Below the pieces are notes generated by a model. It saw only the letters and a list, made by a program, of their open reading frames with translations. It was not told where the DNA came from and searched no databases. Below, piece after piece: positions 1 through 8,666 of a stretch of 21,388 nucleotides of DNA. Numbering within the stretch: position 1 is the stretch's first letter; each line of letters begins with the position of its first letter. The translations under genes were made by a program, and so were the position numbers. The DNA comes from Leptospira sp. (lineage in GTDB: Bacteria > Spirochaetota > Leptospiria > Leptospirales > Leptospiraceae): the NCBI GenBank assembly GCA_027531445.1, contig JAPZRK010000092.1:1-21388 (forward strand). The letters are read 5' to 3'.

Positions 1-3000
1 AAAGAAAAAGATTTTCCATTTTCCAAAGGGAGCTTTGCTCTGAGCGTTTGGGTCATGAGGATTTGTGTTTGTTCAGCGATGTTTTGAATTTCGTTTCGAT
101 TTTTGCTAAGACCATGTTGGTCCATATTTTCTTTTAAAATGTTGCTCCATTCCGAGTTTTTAGAAAGTTCCGCCAATCTTTCAGTCGTAAAAAAACGAAA
201 GTCTATATCTTGAAACATGCTATGAAGGAATAAGCCTGTGTTTGCGGAAGATGGAAGTGCTTGGCTCTCTTCCTTTGAAGAGTCTATTGGAAGGGGATCG
301 ATAATTATTTCGATCTGATTTTCTTCCGGCTTAGATATTTCTTTTATCTCGCCTTTTTTTAAAGAGCTATAGCTATGCAAATACAACCTACGTTTTACAT
401 TGATAGGGTGATGGACTAGTCTTTGATAAGTTTGTTGTGATGGATTGGTCCCGACTTTGGAAAGATGTGCGCTTTCTTTCTTTTGCTCTACTGGAAAGTT
501 TAGATTTCGGATTGTAAATTCTTCCTTCGGCGGCTCTCCATTAGAATTAGTCAGAATCGAATTCAAAGAAATATATATATTCTGATGGTAAGGTGAAGTT
601 TTTGAAGACAATTGTACGTATGGTAGATAGAGTCGAATTTTTGGTCGTGTGATTGCCACATATAACAATCGTTTTTGTTCGTTTTGAAAGGATATGGAAT
701 GGTTTTCCTTATTTTTTTCCCAAAGGGAAAGACCCCACTTGCGTCCGTTTTCGGTTGCTTTCGGATAATCATAATTTGTCGGATTCCTAATTTCATCCGC
801 AAAGTGAACCAGAAATACAACAGGCCATTCTAGCCCTTTCGATGCGTGGATCGTGAGAATTTGCACTGCGTCATCTTCCGTTTCTTTATCGTATAAAGGT
901 AACTCTTCTTCCTTACTTTTTTCGGTCTTCCATCGTGTTAGTTCTGCAGATAACTCTTCGAGTCCACAATGGTTTTTGATCTGATACTCTAAAAGTTTTT
1001 GCAAAATCTGACGGTAATTGGTTCTTCTTCGTTCCCATTTTAAATCCTTTGCGTCTAGAGAATAAAAGATACGTGAATCCTCTTCCAATCTGCGAAAGAA
1101 TTCGGCATAAGAGCCTTTTGCGATTAACTTTCGCCATTCATCCAACATCCGCTTTTCGTAGGAGTCAATCGAGTGTTCATCAAAAAATTTTAAATCTTCG
1201 GCTCTGATTTGAAAGAGATCACCGAATAATAATTTTCGATAGGAGGCAGGATGATTTGGATCTGATAAACATTCAAAGATGTTTAGAATTTGATCAGCTT
1301 CTCGGGATTGGTAAATGCCGGCTTGTTTATAAAAGGTGGATGGGATATTGAGATTACGAAGTGCGGATTCGACTACCAAACCATCTGCTCTACTTCTTAC
1401 AAGTATGGCAATGTCATTGAATCGGAGCTGCGTAGGTACGTTGGAAATTTCGTATGTAAATTGTTCCTTGATTAGCTTTTGTATCTCTGCCGCAATAAAT
1501 AAGGACCATTTATCCATTGAATTGGCCTTGTTTAGTTTCGGTGTTGCAACGGGATCATCATTATCGTCCGTTAAACGAACTATATGGATCGGGCCTTCGT
1601 CGAATCCTGGATGTAGCGAGTACGTTTGCTCGTCAATTGGTGGAGGTAATACTTCCTTATATTCAATGGCACTGTTTTCGATTCCGATTTCCGAAATCGG
1701 AAAGAATTGTGAGTTTGGATTGTTGATGCCAAATATACGATTATAACCTTGGATCAAGCCACTTACAGAACGTCTATTGGTTGCTAACGTTTCATTCTTA
1801 AAATCTTTGAATGATTCTTTTGCGACTAGATAACTTCCTAAATCTGCGCCTCGAAACGCATAGATTGATTGTTTGGGATCGCCTATCAGATATAAAAAGT
1901 GATTCTCGTCATCTGCATCCAAAAAGATTGTTTTAAAGATTTCATACTGAACCAAGTCTGTATCTTGGAATTCATCTAAAAGGCAAAAGGAAAACCGCTC
2001 TCGTAATGCAGATCGTAATTCTTGTTTGTTGCGAACTGCATCTCTTACCGCAATCAACATTTGATCATAGCTCATCCATTTCGAAGTCGCATATCTCTCA
2101 TTTACTTTTTGTACTAGGAAGAGTGCAGTTTGATGGATAAAATGATCAATGTTTACCGACTGTAATAATTGTTCTGAGATTTTAAAAATGAATCGTAAAA
2201 CTCTTGAGGTTGAGGATTCCAGTTCCGAGGCAAACTCTTCCGTGAAACTTGCCTTTTTGATGAATTCCTTCTTGAATACCAGATCTTTGTGTCCCGTTTG
2301 GGGGGAAGTGAATGGAAAATGACAGAGAGAAAAGTATCGTACGATCCAATGTTCCCATTCCATTGAGTCAATCTGTTGGAAGAGATTAAGAATGGAATCC
2401 CAAGCAGGAATCCAATAGTTTCTTGGATCCGCTAAAAGTGAGTTTACAATTTTGTCCTGTTTCAAATCCCCAACTAACATCTCTAAAGATTTGGTTGTTT
2501 CGCGGATTTGATCTTTTAAAGTATCACTTGGATCAGAAAAGACAGCAGGTTGTTCATTGCCTAAATCATAATCGCGTCCTTTAAGTAATAACTTGGATGT
2601 CTCTAAGATACTTTCCTCATACTCAGAAAAAAAGTTACTTCCAATCAATAGAATTTCCAGTGCTTTGGAGGGAATGTTTAGATCTTTCCATAGTGTGTGT
2701 TTGAGATTGTATAATGTTTCCTTTAAACGATCTGGCGCGTCTCCCATTTCCCAAGCATCACCAGTGTTAGATTCGATGGGATACTCCCTAAGCACCATAT
2801 TGCAGAATCCGTGGATGGTAGAGATTGTTACTTGGTCCAATTCGAGAAGATACCGGTTGTAAAGTTGAGGATTTTCCTTTATAAGACCAAGGATAGTTTT
2901 GCGCAGTCGTTCCATTAATTCCCCAGCCGCCTTTTCTGTAAAAGTAAGCACGAGAGACTTTGTAAGAATATTTTCCTCATCACTCGCATGTTCCTTCATC

Positions 3001-3086
3001 CAAGAACTGAGTAGTTGCATAATATGGTAGGTTTTTCCGGTACCTGCGGATGCTTCGATAAAGGTATGGCATTTTGTCGTATTCAT
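1..3086 (-). CDS. recB: RecB-like UvrD/REP-family helicase-nuclease, exodeoxyribonuclease V beta subunit (partial, 3' end beyond window)
   Basis: This is the ATP-driven 3'-5' helicase and nuclease subunit of RecBCD, which processes double-strand DNA ends for recombination. The frame is open from ATG at 3086 to the left edge, giving 1028 codons; I translated it at many points and saw no break. Visible helicase motifs are Walker A EASAGTGKT (residues 11-19), Walker B LDEFQDTD (370-377), GDPKQSIYAFRG (from 402), SKGLEW (750-754) and VAITRPK (from 810). Near the left edge a GLFLHSMFQD segment resembles the start of the RecB nuclease domain with its histidine. The later catalytic Asp/Asp/Lys residues lie outside the window. 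The start codon overlaps the recC stop as ATGA, so the two are probably translationally coupled. recD may follow outside the window, but this cannot be seen. Confidence 0.95.
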   Translation of the reverse strand, partial: MNTTKCHTFIEASAGTGKTYHIMQLLSSWMKEHASDEENILTKSLVLTFTEKAAGELMERLRKTILGLIKENPQLYNRYLLELDQVTISTIHGFCNMVLREYPIESNTGDAWEMGDAPDRLKETLYNLKHTLWKDLNIPSKALEILLIGSNFFSEYEESILETSKLLLKGRDYDLGNEQPAVFSDPSDTLKDQIRETTKSLEMLVGDLKQDKIVNSLLADPRNYWIPAWDSILNLFQQIDSMEWEHWIVRYFSLCHFPFTSPQTGHKDLVFKKEFIKKASFTEEFASELESSTSRVLRFIFKISEQLLQSVNIDHFIHQTALFLVQKVNERYATSKWMSYDQMLIAVRDAVRNKQELRSALRERFSFCLLDEFQDTDLVQYEIFKTIFLDADDENHFLYLIGDPKQSIYAFRGADLGSYLVAKESFKDFKNETLATNRRSVSGLIQGYNRIFGINNPNSQFFPISEIGIENSAIEYKEVLPPPIDEQTYSLHPGFDEGPIHIVRLTDDNDDPVATPKLNKANSMDKWSLFIAAEIQKLIKEQFTYEISNVPTQLRFNDIAILVRSRADGLVVESALRNLNIPSTFYKQAGIYQSREADQILNIFECLSDPNHPASYRKLLFGDLFQIRAEDLKFFDEHSIDSYEKRMLDEWRKLIAKGSYAEFFRRLEEDSRIFYSLDAKDLKWERRRTNYRQILQKLLEYQIKNHCGLEELSAELTRWKTEKSKEEELPLYDKETEDDAVQILTIHASKGLEWPVVFLVHFADEIRNPTNYDYPKATENGRKWGLSLWEKNKENHSISFQNEQKRLLYVAITRPKIRLYLPYVQLSSKTSPYHQNIYISLNSILTNSNGEPPKEEFTIRNLNFPVEQKKESAHLSKVGTNPSQQTYQRLVHHPINVKRRLYLHSYSSLKKGEIKEISKPEENQIEIIIDPLPIDSSKEESQALPSSANTGLFLHSMFQDIDFRFFTTERLAELSKNSEWSNILKENMDQHGLSKNRNEIQNIAEQTQILMTQTLRAKLPLENGKSFS

Positions 3087-6000
3087 AAAGATCTCCAATA
3101 AGACATGGGTGCATAAAATTGATTCGCAAACAGTATGTTAGATTGCAAAAGATAGTCTTCAATTTTCGGATACAGTCTCGAGACAGGAGTCAGATTGGAA
3201 TGCACTGTTTCTTGTTTTTCCTGGAGATAGGCACGCCATTCGTTTTCGAAATCGAGTAACATATTCGGAGCCAAAATGGGTTTAGTTTTTTCGGATTTTT
3301 GTTTTTTTGACTGGCCTGACTGTTCCGAAAAATTCTGCACATAGAAGTTCAAATAGGCAATACGTGGGAAAAAAGTAGGTTGATCACTCACATACAGTTC
3401 GATAAGTGATTGAAAGTAGGAGGATATTTCTCTTTCTGCGTTTTCGATTTCAAATGGAAGTTCGGGATAAAAAACCTTTTTACTATCCTTATGATTTGTT
3501 GTAAGAATCTTTAAATTTAAATTTTGCTTTTTGAAAGCAAGGGCAGTTAAAAAAGCGCTTGTTAGTTTCCCAAAATAATCATTGAATTTGCCGCCGCCAA
3601 AGTCGGATTGTGCCTGCGGAGAGTGCTCTAAACTTTTCGTATAGATATAGAAGTATTGATCTCCTTTTTGGAATATATGTTCCCATTCTCCCATGACAAG
3701 GACATTGGGAAGTCCATCAAAAGTAAGTGCGGGTTTTTTGATACATGTACTGCTATTTAGACCAGTATCGCCAAAGCTAATGTAACGTGAGTAGCGAGCT
3801 CCTTTTAGTTCTTCCTGCCATTCCGAAAGAAGGTTTTCTTGGCCTTCAAAATGATCGAGAATGGATTCCCTTTCTAGTTTTGAATATACGAAATTAGGAA
3901 ACTGTGCACTTTTTTTCTTTGTTTCTATGATCGGATCGAGTATAGATTCTATCTTTTTTCGATTCCATGCTTCATTGCTTTTTGTGAGTTCAGGAAAGAT
4001 TTGTGCGTACACTTCCTTTTGAATCTGAGATCTTTGAAGGTGATCTAAATAAAAAATTTCTTCAGATATCGATTCTTCTTCCTCAGTTATGTACATCCCC
4101 AGTTGTTTTTTTAGATAAGAATCTAAAGGATCCTTCAAAAATGCAGTCAGATCAGAAATATAAATTTTCTTTTTCCCGTAAGTTGGTTGGGTAAGCTTTG
4201 GAAGAGTTTCAATGTTTTGAAATGACCGGGTGAGGTGTGGAGATGTTTCCTCGCTACGAAACCAGATCCGGGAAAAGTCATAACTCACAAGGCCTGCTTT
4301 ACAGGCTTCTTTTGAATGGGCATAAACTTTGCTGTAAGAAACCAAAGGAAGTATTGTGATATTTTTGATTTCTAATCCTTGTATGATTTCAAATAAGGTA
4401 GAACAAGGCTCAAATACTTTATCTTCTTTTGTGTTTTGTCCCACATAGCTGAGCGTTAGAGATTCATTTGCAGAAAATAGACTTTCCCAAAATAAAGATT
4501 CTTGGATTTGTTTACGGTTTAAATCCCAAGCTTCGGGAAAACTCTGTCTTAAGTTCAATTTGGAGCGATCGCTAATACCTGGGAATTTACCTTCACCTAA
4601 TCCCAATATGTAGACATGTTTGAAGGGAAGAGGGCGCATCGGTTGCAGGAGCGAGACTGTCACGCCACCAGTGAGATAGTCACCTTTTTTGACAGAGATG
4701 CTCTCAAATGCTTCATCGGTGATAAGCTGAATGATCTCCAAACCATCCTGACTGTCCAATCTGAGTCCTTTCCAATTGGAAAGCTGATTCCAAAATGAAA
4801 AGAAGTGAGAACGAATATTTAAATCAGCTGTATCAAATTGGAATAAAGATTCTAAAGCATCTTTTAGATTCTCCAAACTTTGTTCCGTCCATTCGCTCTG
4901 CGAAAGAAGCTCTCTTGCGACCTTTCTTGCAAAAAGCAACTTGCACCAAATATCTGTCAGATGTGACAAGGCTTCTTCATCATTCACTTGAGCAAACGCA
5001 AAATCAAATTTTTCTGAATTTTCATTCGAAATGATGGTGGATAAGACGGCTCTGCGGATTCCATTTGATATTTGGAAAGGATCATCGCTTGCAAGCATAT
5101 CCGAATCCTCGTAGGCAACACCCAGCGAAGACAGGATTGCATCATATGCTTCACTATAGTCTCCATCTTGATTAGGGCCCATGTTTACGAGAGGGCTTCG
5201 TAAAATTCTTTCAAATTGAGTGAACTTAAACCCGGAAGGATTACAAATTTCCCAAAAATCACATAAAGTGCGGTAGAGTGGAGATATATCTGATGCTTTG
5301 ATATCTACGAGGGAGTAGGGAAGTTTTTCTCTGAGTAATTGATTTTCTTCCGCGGCATCTGTTTCTAAAAGGATTCCTCCATCAAACACCCATTCTATGG
5401 CTCCGCGGTAGGATTGAATGTCTGTCACAAGAATACAAAAATCCAGTAGTGAAAGATCGCTCCCTATTTCTTTCGATTCATTCAGTTTATAGAGAATATC
5501 ATTTGCCACACACTCAACTTCGCGGTAAATGGATGGTGCATTCCAAATACGCAATCCTCCATCTACCGAACAGGAATAGTTTTCCATCAACTGCAACGGT
5601 TTTGTGATAACCTCGCCTTTCAGAAATTGATGTAAGGTAGCTAAACTTTCGGGAATTGGATGAGCGACAGGCTTTGTTTTCGGAACCTCTCCTCTCTTTT
5701 TTGAAAAGGTAGAAAGTACTGATGCCATATAAGCTTGCGGTAATGACCACCTAGCGGCACTTGTATGGTTCGAAACTTGTACATTGCTTTCGCCAGTATG
5801 GAACTGGTAGACTCTCAGATCCAGATTCGATTGATTTGATAGCTGTTTTAAAGCAGAAAAGTAAGAGTCGGAGAGGTTCGCCAAACAAAATAGATGGAGT
5901 GTTCCGTCCTTCAACTGGGGATTTTTTTCAAGAGTGGGTATAGATCGAATCAGAAGTTGGCTCAGTGAATATTTGTCTTGATTCGTTTTCAGAAAGAGTT

Positions 6001-6553
6001 CTGTATAAATTTTCTTTTGGAATTGAAAATAAGGTGAGGTTTCCGACTCTTCTGCCAGTGGGCTGGAAGAGAGTAAAGGCAGTTCCACTCCGCAATCTTT
6101 TCCCCAAAAGTGGATCCATGATGACCGATTTAGTTCGTAATCTTTAAAATAATTCGCAAGTTTGATACTTAGAGAAAATACACGACTAGCGGACGTTAAG
6201 TAGTTTCCCAGAAATGAAAAACTGGGATCAGATTGATTGTCTGTAAGGTATTGAAATATTAGCCTTTCGATTTCGGCGTGTTTGTATAAATTATTTCTTG
6301 GAACAGGTAATTGCTGATTGGAAGAAAGGATCTTCTCGAAGAATTTTTCTAAAAAGACAAAGTTTACATTCAGTGAAATTTTGGAATTTGCATATCTTGG
6401 CAAATGAATCTTCAGCCATCGCTCGATATTGAGATTCGGTATGATTACCGTTGGCGACTTGAGTGGATGTGATTTTTGTTCTTCATGAATGGATTCAGAG
6501 AGAAGGGAAGCAAGTTCGGGAAGATTTAGACTATGATGGTGTATGATAGGCAA
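3083..6553 (-). CDS. recC: Exodeoxyribonuclease V gamma subunit (RecC)
   Basis: This is the RecC scaffold of RecBCD, which splits the duplex and in well-studied bacteria reads Chi. At 1156 aa it is close to the usual length (about 1120 in E. coli). The N-terminus (VIIPNLNIERWLKIHLP, about residues 36-52) has the family's inactive helicase-like start. A strongly family-like block lies at about 629-660, with GGVTVSLLQPMRPLPF followed by a YILGLGEGKFPG stretch. The start is TTG at 6553. It is chosen because AGGAG (6561-6565 on the minus strand) lies exactly 7 nt upstream and no better ATG is near. The stop overlaps the recB start by 4 nt. The gene diverges from the adenylate cyclase across a 146-nt spacer. 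Confidence 0.95.
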   Translation of the reverse strand: MPIIHHHSLNLPELASLLSESIHEEQKSHPLKSPTVIIPNLNIERWLKIHLPRYANSKISLNVNFVFLEKFFEKILSSNQQLPVPRNNLYKHAEIERLIFQYLTDNQSDPSFSFLGNYLTSASRVFSLSIKLANYFKDYELNRSSWIHFWGKDCGVELPLLSSSPLAEESETSPYFQFQKKIYTELFLKTNQDKYSLSQLLIRSIPTLEKNPQLKDGTLHLFCLANLSDSYFSALKQLSNQSNLDLRVYQFHTGESNVQVSNHTSAARWSLPQAYMASVLSTFSKKRGEVPKTKPVAHPIPESLATLHQFLKGEVITKPLQLMENYSCSVDGGLRIWNAPSIYREVECVANDILYKLNESKEIGSDLSLLDFCILVTDIQSYRGAIEWVFDGGILLETDAAEENQLLREKLPYSLVDIKASDISPLYRTLCDFWEICNPSGFKFTQFERILRSPLVNMGPNQDGDYSEAYDAILSSLGVAYEDSDMLASDDPFQISNGIRRAVLSTIISNENSEKFDFAFAQVNDEEALSHLTDIWCKLLFARKVARELLSQSEWTEQSLENLKDALESLFQFDTADLNIRSHFFSFWNQLSNWKGLRLDSQDGLEIIQLITDEAFESISVKKGDYLTGGVTVSLLQPMRPLPFKHVYILGLGEGKFPGISDRSKLNLRQSFPEAWDLNRKQIQESLFWESLFSANESLTLSYVGQNTKEDKVFEPCSTLFEIIQGLEIKNITILPLVSYSKVYAHSKEACKAGLVSYDFSRIWFRSEETSPHLTRSFQNIETLPKLTQPTYGKKKIYISDLTAFLKDPLDSYLKKQLGMYITEEEESISEEIFYLDHLQRSQIQKEVYAQIFPELTKSNEAWNRKKIESILDPIIETKKKSAQFPNFVYSKLERESILDHFEGQENLLSEWQEELKGARYSRYISFGDTGLNSSTCIKKPALTFDGLPNVLVMGEWEHIFQKGDQYFYIYTKSLEHSPQAQSDFGGGKFNDYFGKLTSAFLTALAFKKQNLNLKILTTNHKDSKKVFYPELPFEIENAEREISSYFQSLIELYVSDQPTFFPRIAYLNFYVQNFSEQSGQSKKQKSEKTKPILAPNMLLDFENEWRAYLQEKQETVHSNLTPVSRLYPKIEDYLLQSNILFANQFYAPMSYWRSL

Positions 6554-6560
6554 TTGTGAA

Positions 6561-6565
6561 CTCCT
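6561..6565 (-). promoter_or_regulatory. Shine-Dalgarno site AGGAG that fixes the TTG start of recC
   Basis: On the minus strand AGGAG is followed by TTCACAA and then TTG. The 7-nt spacing is ideal and supports TTG at 6553 as the start. Confidence 0.7.
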
Positions 6566-6699
6566 GAATGCTACACTAATTTAATTTCAGTTTACTGTTA
6601 GGGTAGGACAATTTTCTACCAGCTTTCTATTTATTCTTAAATTTCTCACAAATTAGAAAAATGGTTTAGATATTTTGGAAAGGTTTAGAATGGAACGAA

Positions 6700-7998
6700 A
6701 TGATGGATTTCCAACGAGAGTCTTTTGATCTTGCCTTTTCTAGAGAAATTTTGAGATCTGAGTTGCGACGTGCAACTGCTCTCATTTTTATTTTTTTAGT
6801 CGGTGCCTCTGTTTTCCTTTTACAACCTGTATTTTTCCCCGCGATTTATGAGTTCATTCAATCCACCGGTTTCCCGGTTTGGGTTCCACCAGTGTATTTT
6901 GTCTCACTTTCATTTTATGCATTACTTCTTCGCCTATACTTCGGTTTTACGATCAAAAGAAATGGTGAAATCAATCCGTTTGTCCGTTACGGAAGCGCAT
7001 TTTTTGAATCCTCCATTCCGACATTTGCCATCTTTTTTGTCGGTTACAATTCAAATCATTCCTTGGATGCATTGAATACACCGCCGAGTTATGTTTACTT
7101 TTTATTTATTCTACTTTCTACGCTTCGACTCGAAGAGCGAATGTCTATTTTTTCAGGGATCGTTGCATCCGTTCAATACTTTTGTTTGTTCTTATATTTC
7201 AAATCATTCTCATTTCAAATTTCACCAATTTCCGTAATAGAAAATGATTCGATATTTTTTGCAAAGGCCGGCATTCTATTTGGGTCTGGTTTCATTGCAG
7301 GTTTTGTGACAAGGCAGATCAAAAGAGCAGTCAAAAGCTCTTACCAACACGAAGTAGACAAAAATCAAATTCGGTCTCTCTTCGGACAACATGTTTCTCC
7401 AGCGGTAGTCAATCGTTTGTTAGACCAAAGAGATGACTGGGAAGGAGAAGTCCGACATGTTTGTATGCTGTTTTTCGACATTCGCAACTTCACTCAATTT
7501 TCTGAAACTCAATCCCCAACTGACTTGATCAAATTTTTAAACACTGTCTTTTCCTGTGCGATTGATTGTGTGAATGCCAATGGAGGCATCATTAATAAAT
7601 TTTTAGGTGATGGCTTTATGGCGGTCTTCGGTGCTCCTGTATCTGATGGAAAGGACATATCGAATGCTGTCACTGCGGCTTTTCAAATACGAGATACCTT
7701 ACAATCTTTGATTCAAACTCAAAAGTTACCTCCGATCGGTTTTGGAATGGGCTTACATTCCGGAGATGCGGTTACGGGAAATGTTGGCTCAAAAGACCGC
7801 AAGGAATACACGATCATAGGAGATGTTGTCAATCTCGCCGCAAGGATCGAACAACTGAACAAAGAATACGACTCACAGATATTAGTTTCCGAAGAAGTCT
7901 TTCAAGAACTACCGAACAAAAAAAATGATTTTGTAGAATTAGGTGATATTAAGATTAAAGGGAAATCCCTGCCTGTAAAAATCTATAAGCTCGTTTAG
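6700..7998 (+). CDS. Membrane-bound class III adenylate/guanylate cyclase
   Basis: This protein makes a cyclic nucleotide, most likely cAMP from ATP, at the inner membrane. Residues about 26-205 contain six hydrophobic segments (about 27-52, 59-83, 101-116, 130-143, 149-167, 185-204). A short linker and a catalytic domain from about 250 follow. Metal-binding aspartates are D260 in FFDIRNF and D304 in FLGDGF. K300 and T371 fit adenine recognition rather than guanine. N378 and R382 in NLAARIEQ are the expected transition-state pair, so all key residues are present. The start is ATG at 6700 or the adjacent ATG at 6703; spacing from GGA at 6692 slightly favours 6703. The gene stands alone, with recC divergent upstream and a convergent gene only 3 nt after its stop. 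The membrane part looks like a six-helix input domain whose signal is unknown. Confidence 0.92.
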   Translation: MMDFQRESFDLAFSREILRSELRRATALIFIFLVGASVFLLQPVFFPAIYEFIQSTGFPVWVPPVYFVSLSFYALLLRLYFGFTIKRNGEINPFVRYGSAFFESSIPTFAIFFVGYNSNHSLDALNTPPSYVYFLFILLSTLRLEERMSIFSGIVASVQYFCLFLYFKSFSFQISPISVIENDSIFFAKAGILFGSGFIAGFVTRQIKRAVKSSYQHEVDKNQIRSLFGQHVSPAVVNRLLDQRDDWEGEVRHVCMLFFDIRNFTQFSETQSPTDLIKFLNTVFSCAIDCVNANGGIINKFLGDGFMAVFGAPVSDGKDISNAVTAAFQIRDTLQSLIQTQKLPPIGFGMGLHSGDAVTGNVGSKDRKEYTIIGDVVNLAARIEQLNKEYDSQILVSEEVFQELPNKKNDFVELGDIKIKGKSLPVKIYKLV

Positions 7999-8001
7999 GG
8001 C

Positions 8002-8451
8002 TTACTTCACTTTTTGGATGTCCTTTTGCAACTGGGCACGACCACCCGGATACACTACGGAATACAAACATTGGCAGTTGCTCCAATCTACGCCTCCAAA
8101 AAAGGAATCTTTGCTTTTGGGCTGACACTCGATCAGGTTGGGAGTAATTTTGTAAGAAGCGATGAGTTTCCCCAATTCTTTAACTTCTGAAGCCGAGATT
8201 TCTTGTTGTTCTACATCAACTAACAATTGTGAAATTTTAGGTGAAGTGGAAATGGTTTTGGTCGCATCGATGCAGGTGCGCTGTTTCATGGAAACGCTGT
8301 CGATTTGAGTCGCTTTTTCGCTCGCAGAAGCCGAAATACCTGCATAAAACACGTCGCCATCTGAAGATTGTTTCCATTCTGATTTGTAAGGGATAAATGT
8401 GGTAGCGCAGGAAAGACAAGATAAAACGAAAAGTGACTTCAAACGTTTCAT
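8002..8451 (-). CDS. Small predicted lipoprotein of unknown function
   Basis: The product is 149 aa from ATG at 8451. It begins MKRLKSLFVLSCLSC, a basic start followed by a short hydrophobic stretch and a cysteine at 12 or 15, fitting a relaxed spirochaetal lipobox. A longer frame reaches 8532, but that extension is charged and would bury the signal peptide, so the 8451 start is preferred. The mature part has several further cysteines (a C-Q-C pair near the C-terminus and two others), which suggests disulphides or a metal site. I recognise no family. Its stop is separated from the adenylate cyclase stop by only 3 nt, so each gene's transcript must end inside or beyond the other. Overlapping palindromes lie about 33-51 nt upstream of the start. 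Confidence 0.75.
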   Translation of the reverse strand: MKRLKSLFVLSCLSCATTFIPYKSEWKQSSDGDVFYAGISASASEKATQIDSVSMKQRTCIDATKTISTSPKISQLLVDVEQQEISASEVKELGKLIASYKITPNLIECQPKSKDSFFGGVDWSNCQCLYSVVYPGGRAQLQKDIQKVK

Positions 8452-8483
8452 GGATTGATTTTTCTCAACTTCCTCAATTATGT

Positions 8484-8502
8484 CAATCGATTGCTCGAGC
8501 AA
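8484..8502. promoter_or_regulatory. Two overlapping perfect palindromes upstream of the small lipoprotein gene
   Basis: CAATCGATTG (8484-8493) and TTGCTCGAGCAA (8491-8502) are both perfect palindromes and share three bases. They lie in the divergent region between the lipoprotein genes, 33-51 nt upstream of the ATG at 8451, a position where an operator would be expected. No regulator is identified. Confidence 0.35.
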
Positions 8503-8620
8503 AATTCCTGATTTACACATCGAAATAGTCATGTACTCTCTGTTTAGGTGACAACATTCAAAAATCAGGGGAGTAGGGTTTCTTTTCTGTTTTTGTCTTG
8601 TCCGTCACAATTGAATGTGT

Positions 8621-8652
8621 TTTCGTCTCGATCAAAAATCAAAGAGACGAAA
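8621..8652 (+). promoter_or_regulatory. Stem-loop directly upstream of the Shine-Dalgarno of the first tandem lipoprotein gene
   Basis: TTTCGTCTC (8621-8629) and GAGACGAAA (8644-8652) form a perfect 9-bp inverted repeat around a 14-nt loop. The AAGGA ribosome site begins two bases later. The stem could be a 5'-UTR regulatory hairpin or a DNA operator. Its presence also argues that translation does not start upstream at 8598. Confidence 0.5.
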
Positions 8653-8653
8653 T

Positions 8654-8658
8654 AAGGA
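8654..8658 (+). promoter_or_regulatory. Shine-Dalgarno site AAGGA that fixes a TTG start at 8667
   Basis: AAGGA lies 8 nt before TTG at 8667. That start gives a short basic N-terminus before a hydrophobic signal segment, whereas the upstream TTG at 8598 has no such site. Confidence 0.6.
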
Positions 8659-8666
8659 TACATATT

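Noticed and set aside
1..3080. Small frames on both strands within the left 3 kb
   Set aside because: They are shadows of the open recB frame, which carries all helicase motifs and runs uninterrupted to the edge.
6602..6620. GGTAG/CTACC inverted repeat between recC and the adenylate cyclase
   Set aside because: The arms are only 5 bp and no promoter boxes can be placed around it with confidence.
8452..8532. Longer N-terminus for the small lipoprotein, starting at 8532
   Set aside because: It would put 27 mostly polar residues before a clear lipoprotein signal peptide and would translate through the overlapping palindromes.
8598..8666. Upstream TTG start for the first tandem lipoprotein
   Set aside because: No ribosome site, a stem-loop lies inside it, and the signal peptide begins only after the TTG at 8667, which has AAGGA at 8 nt.
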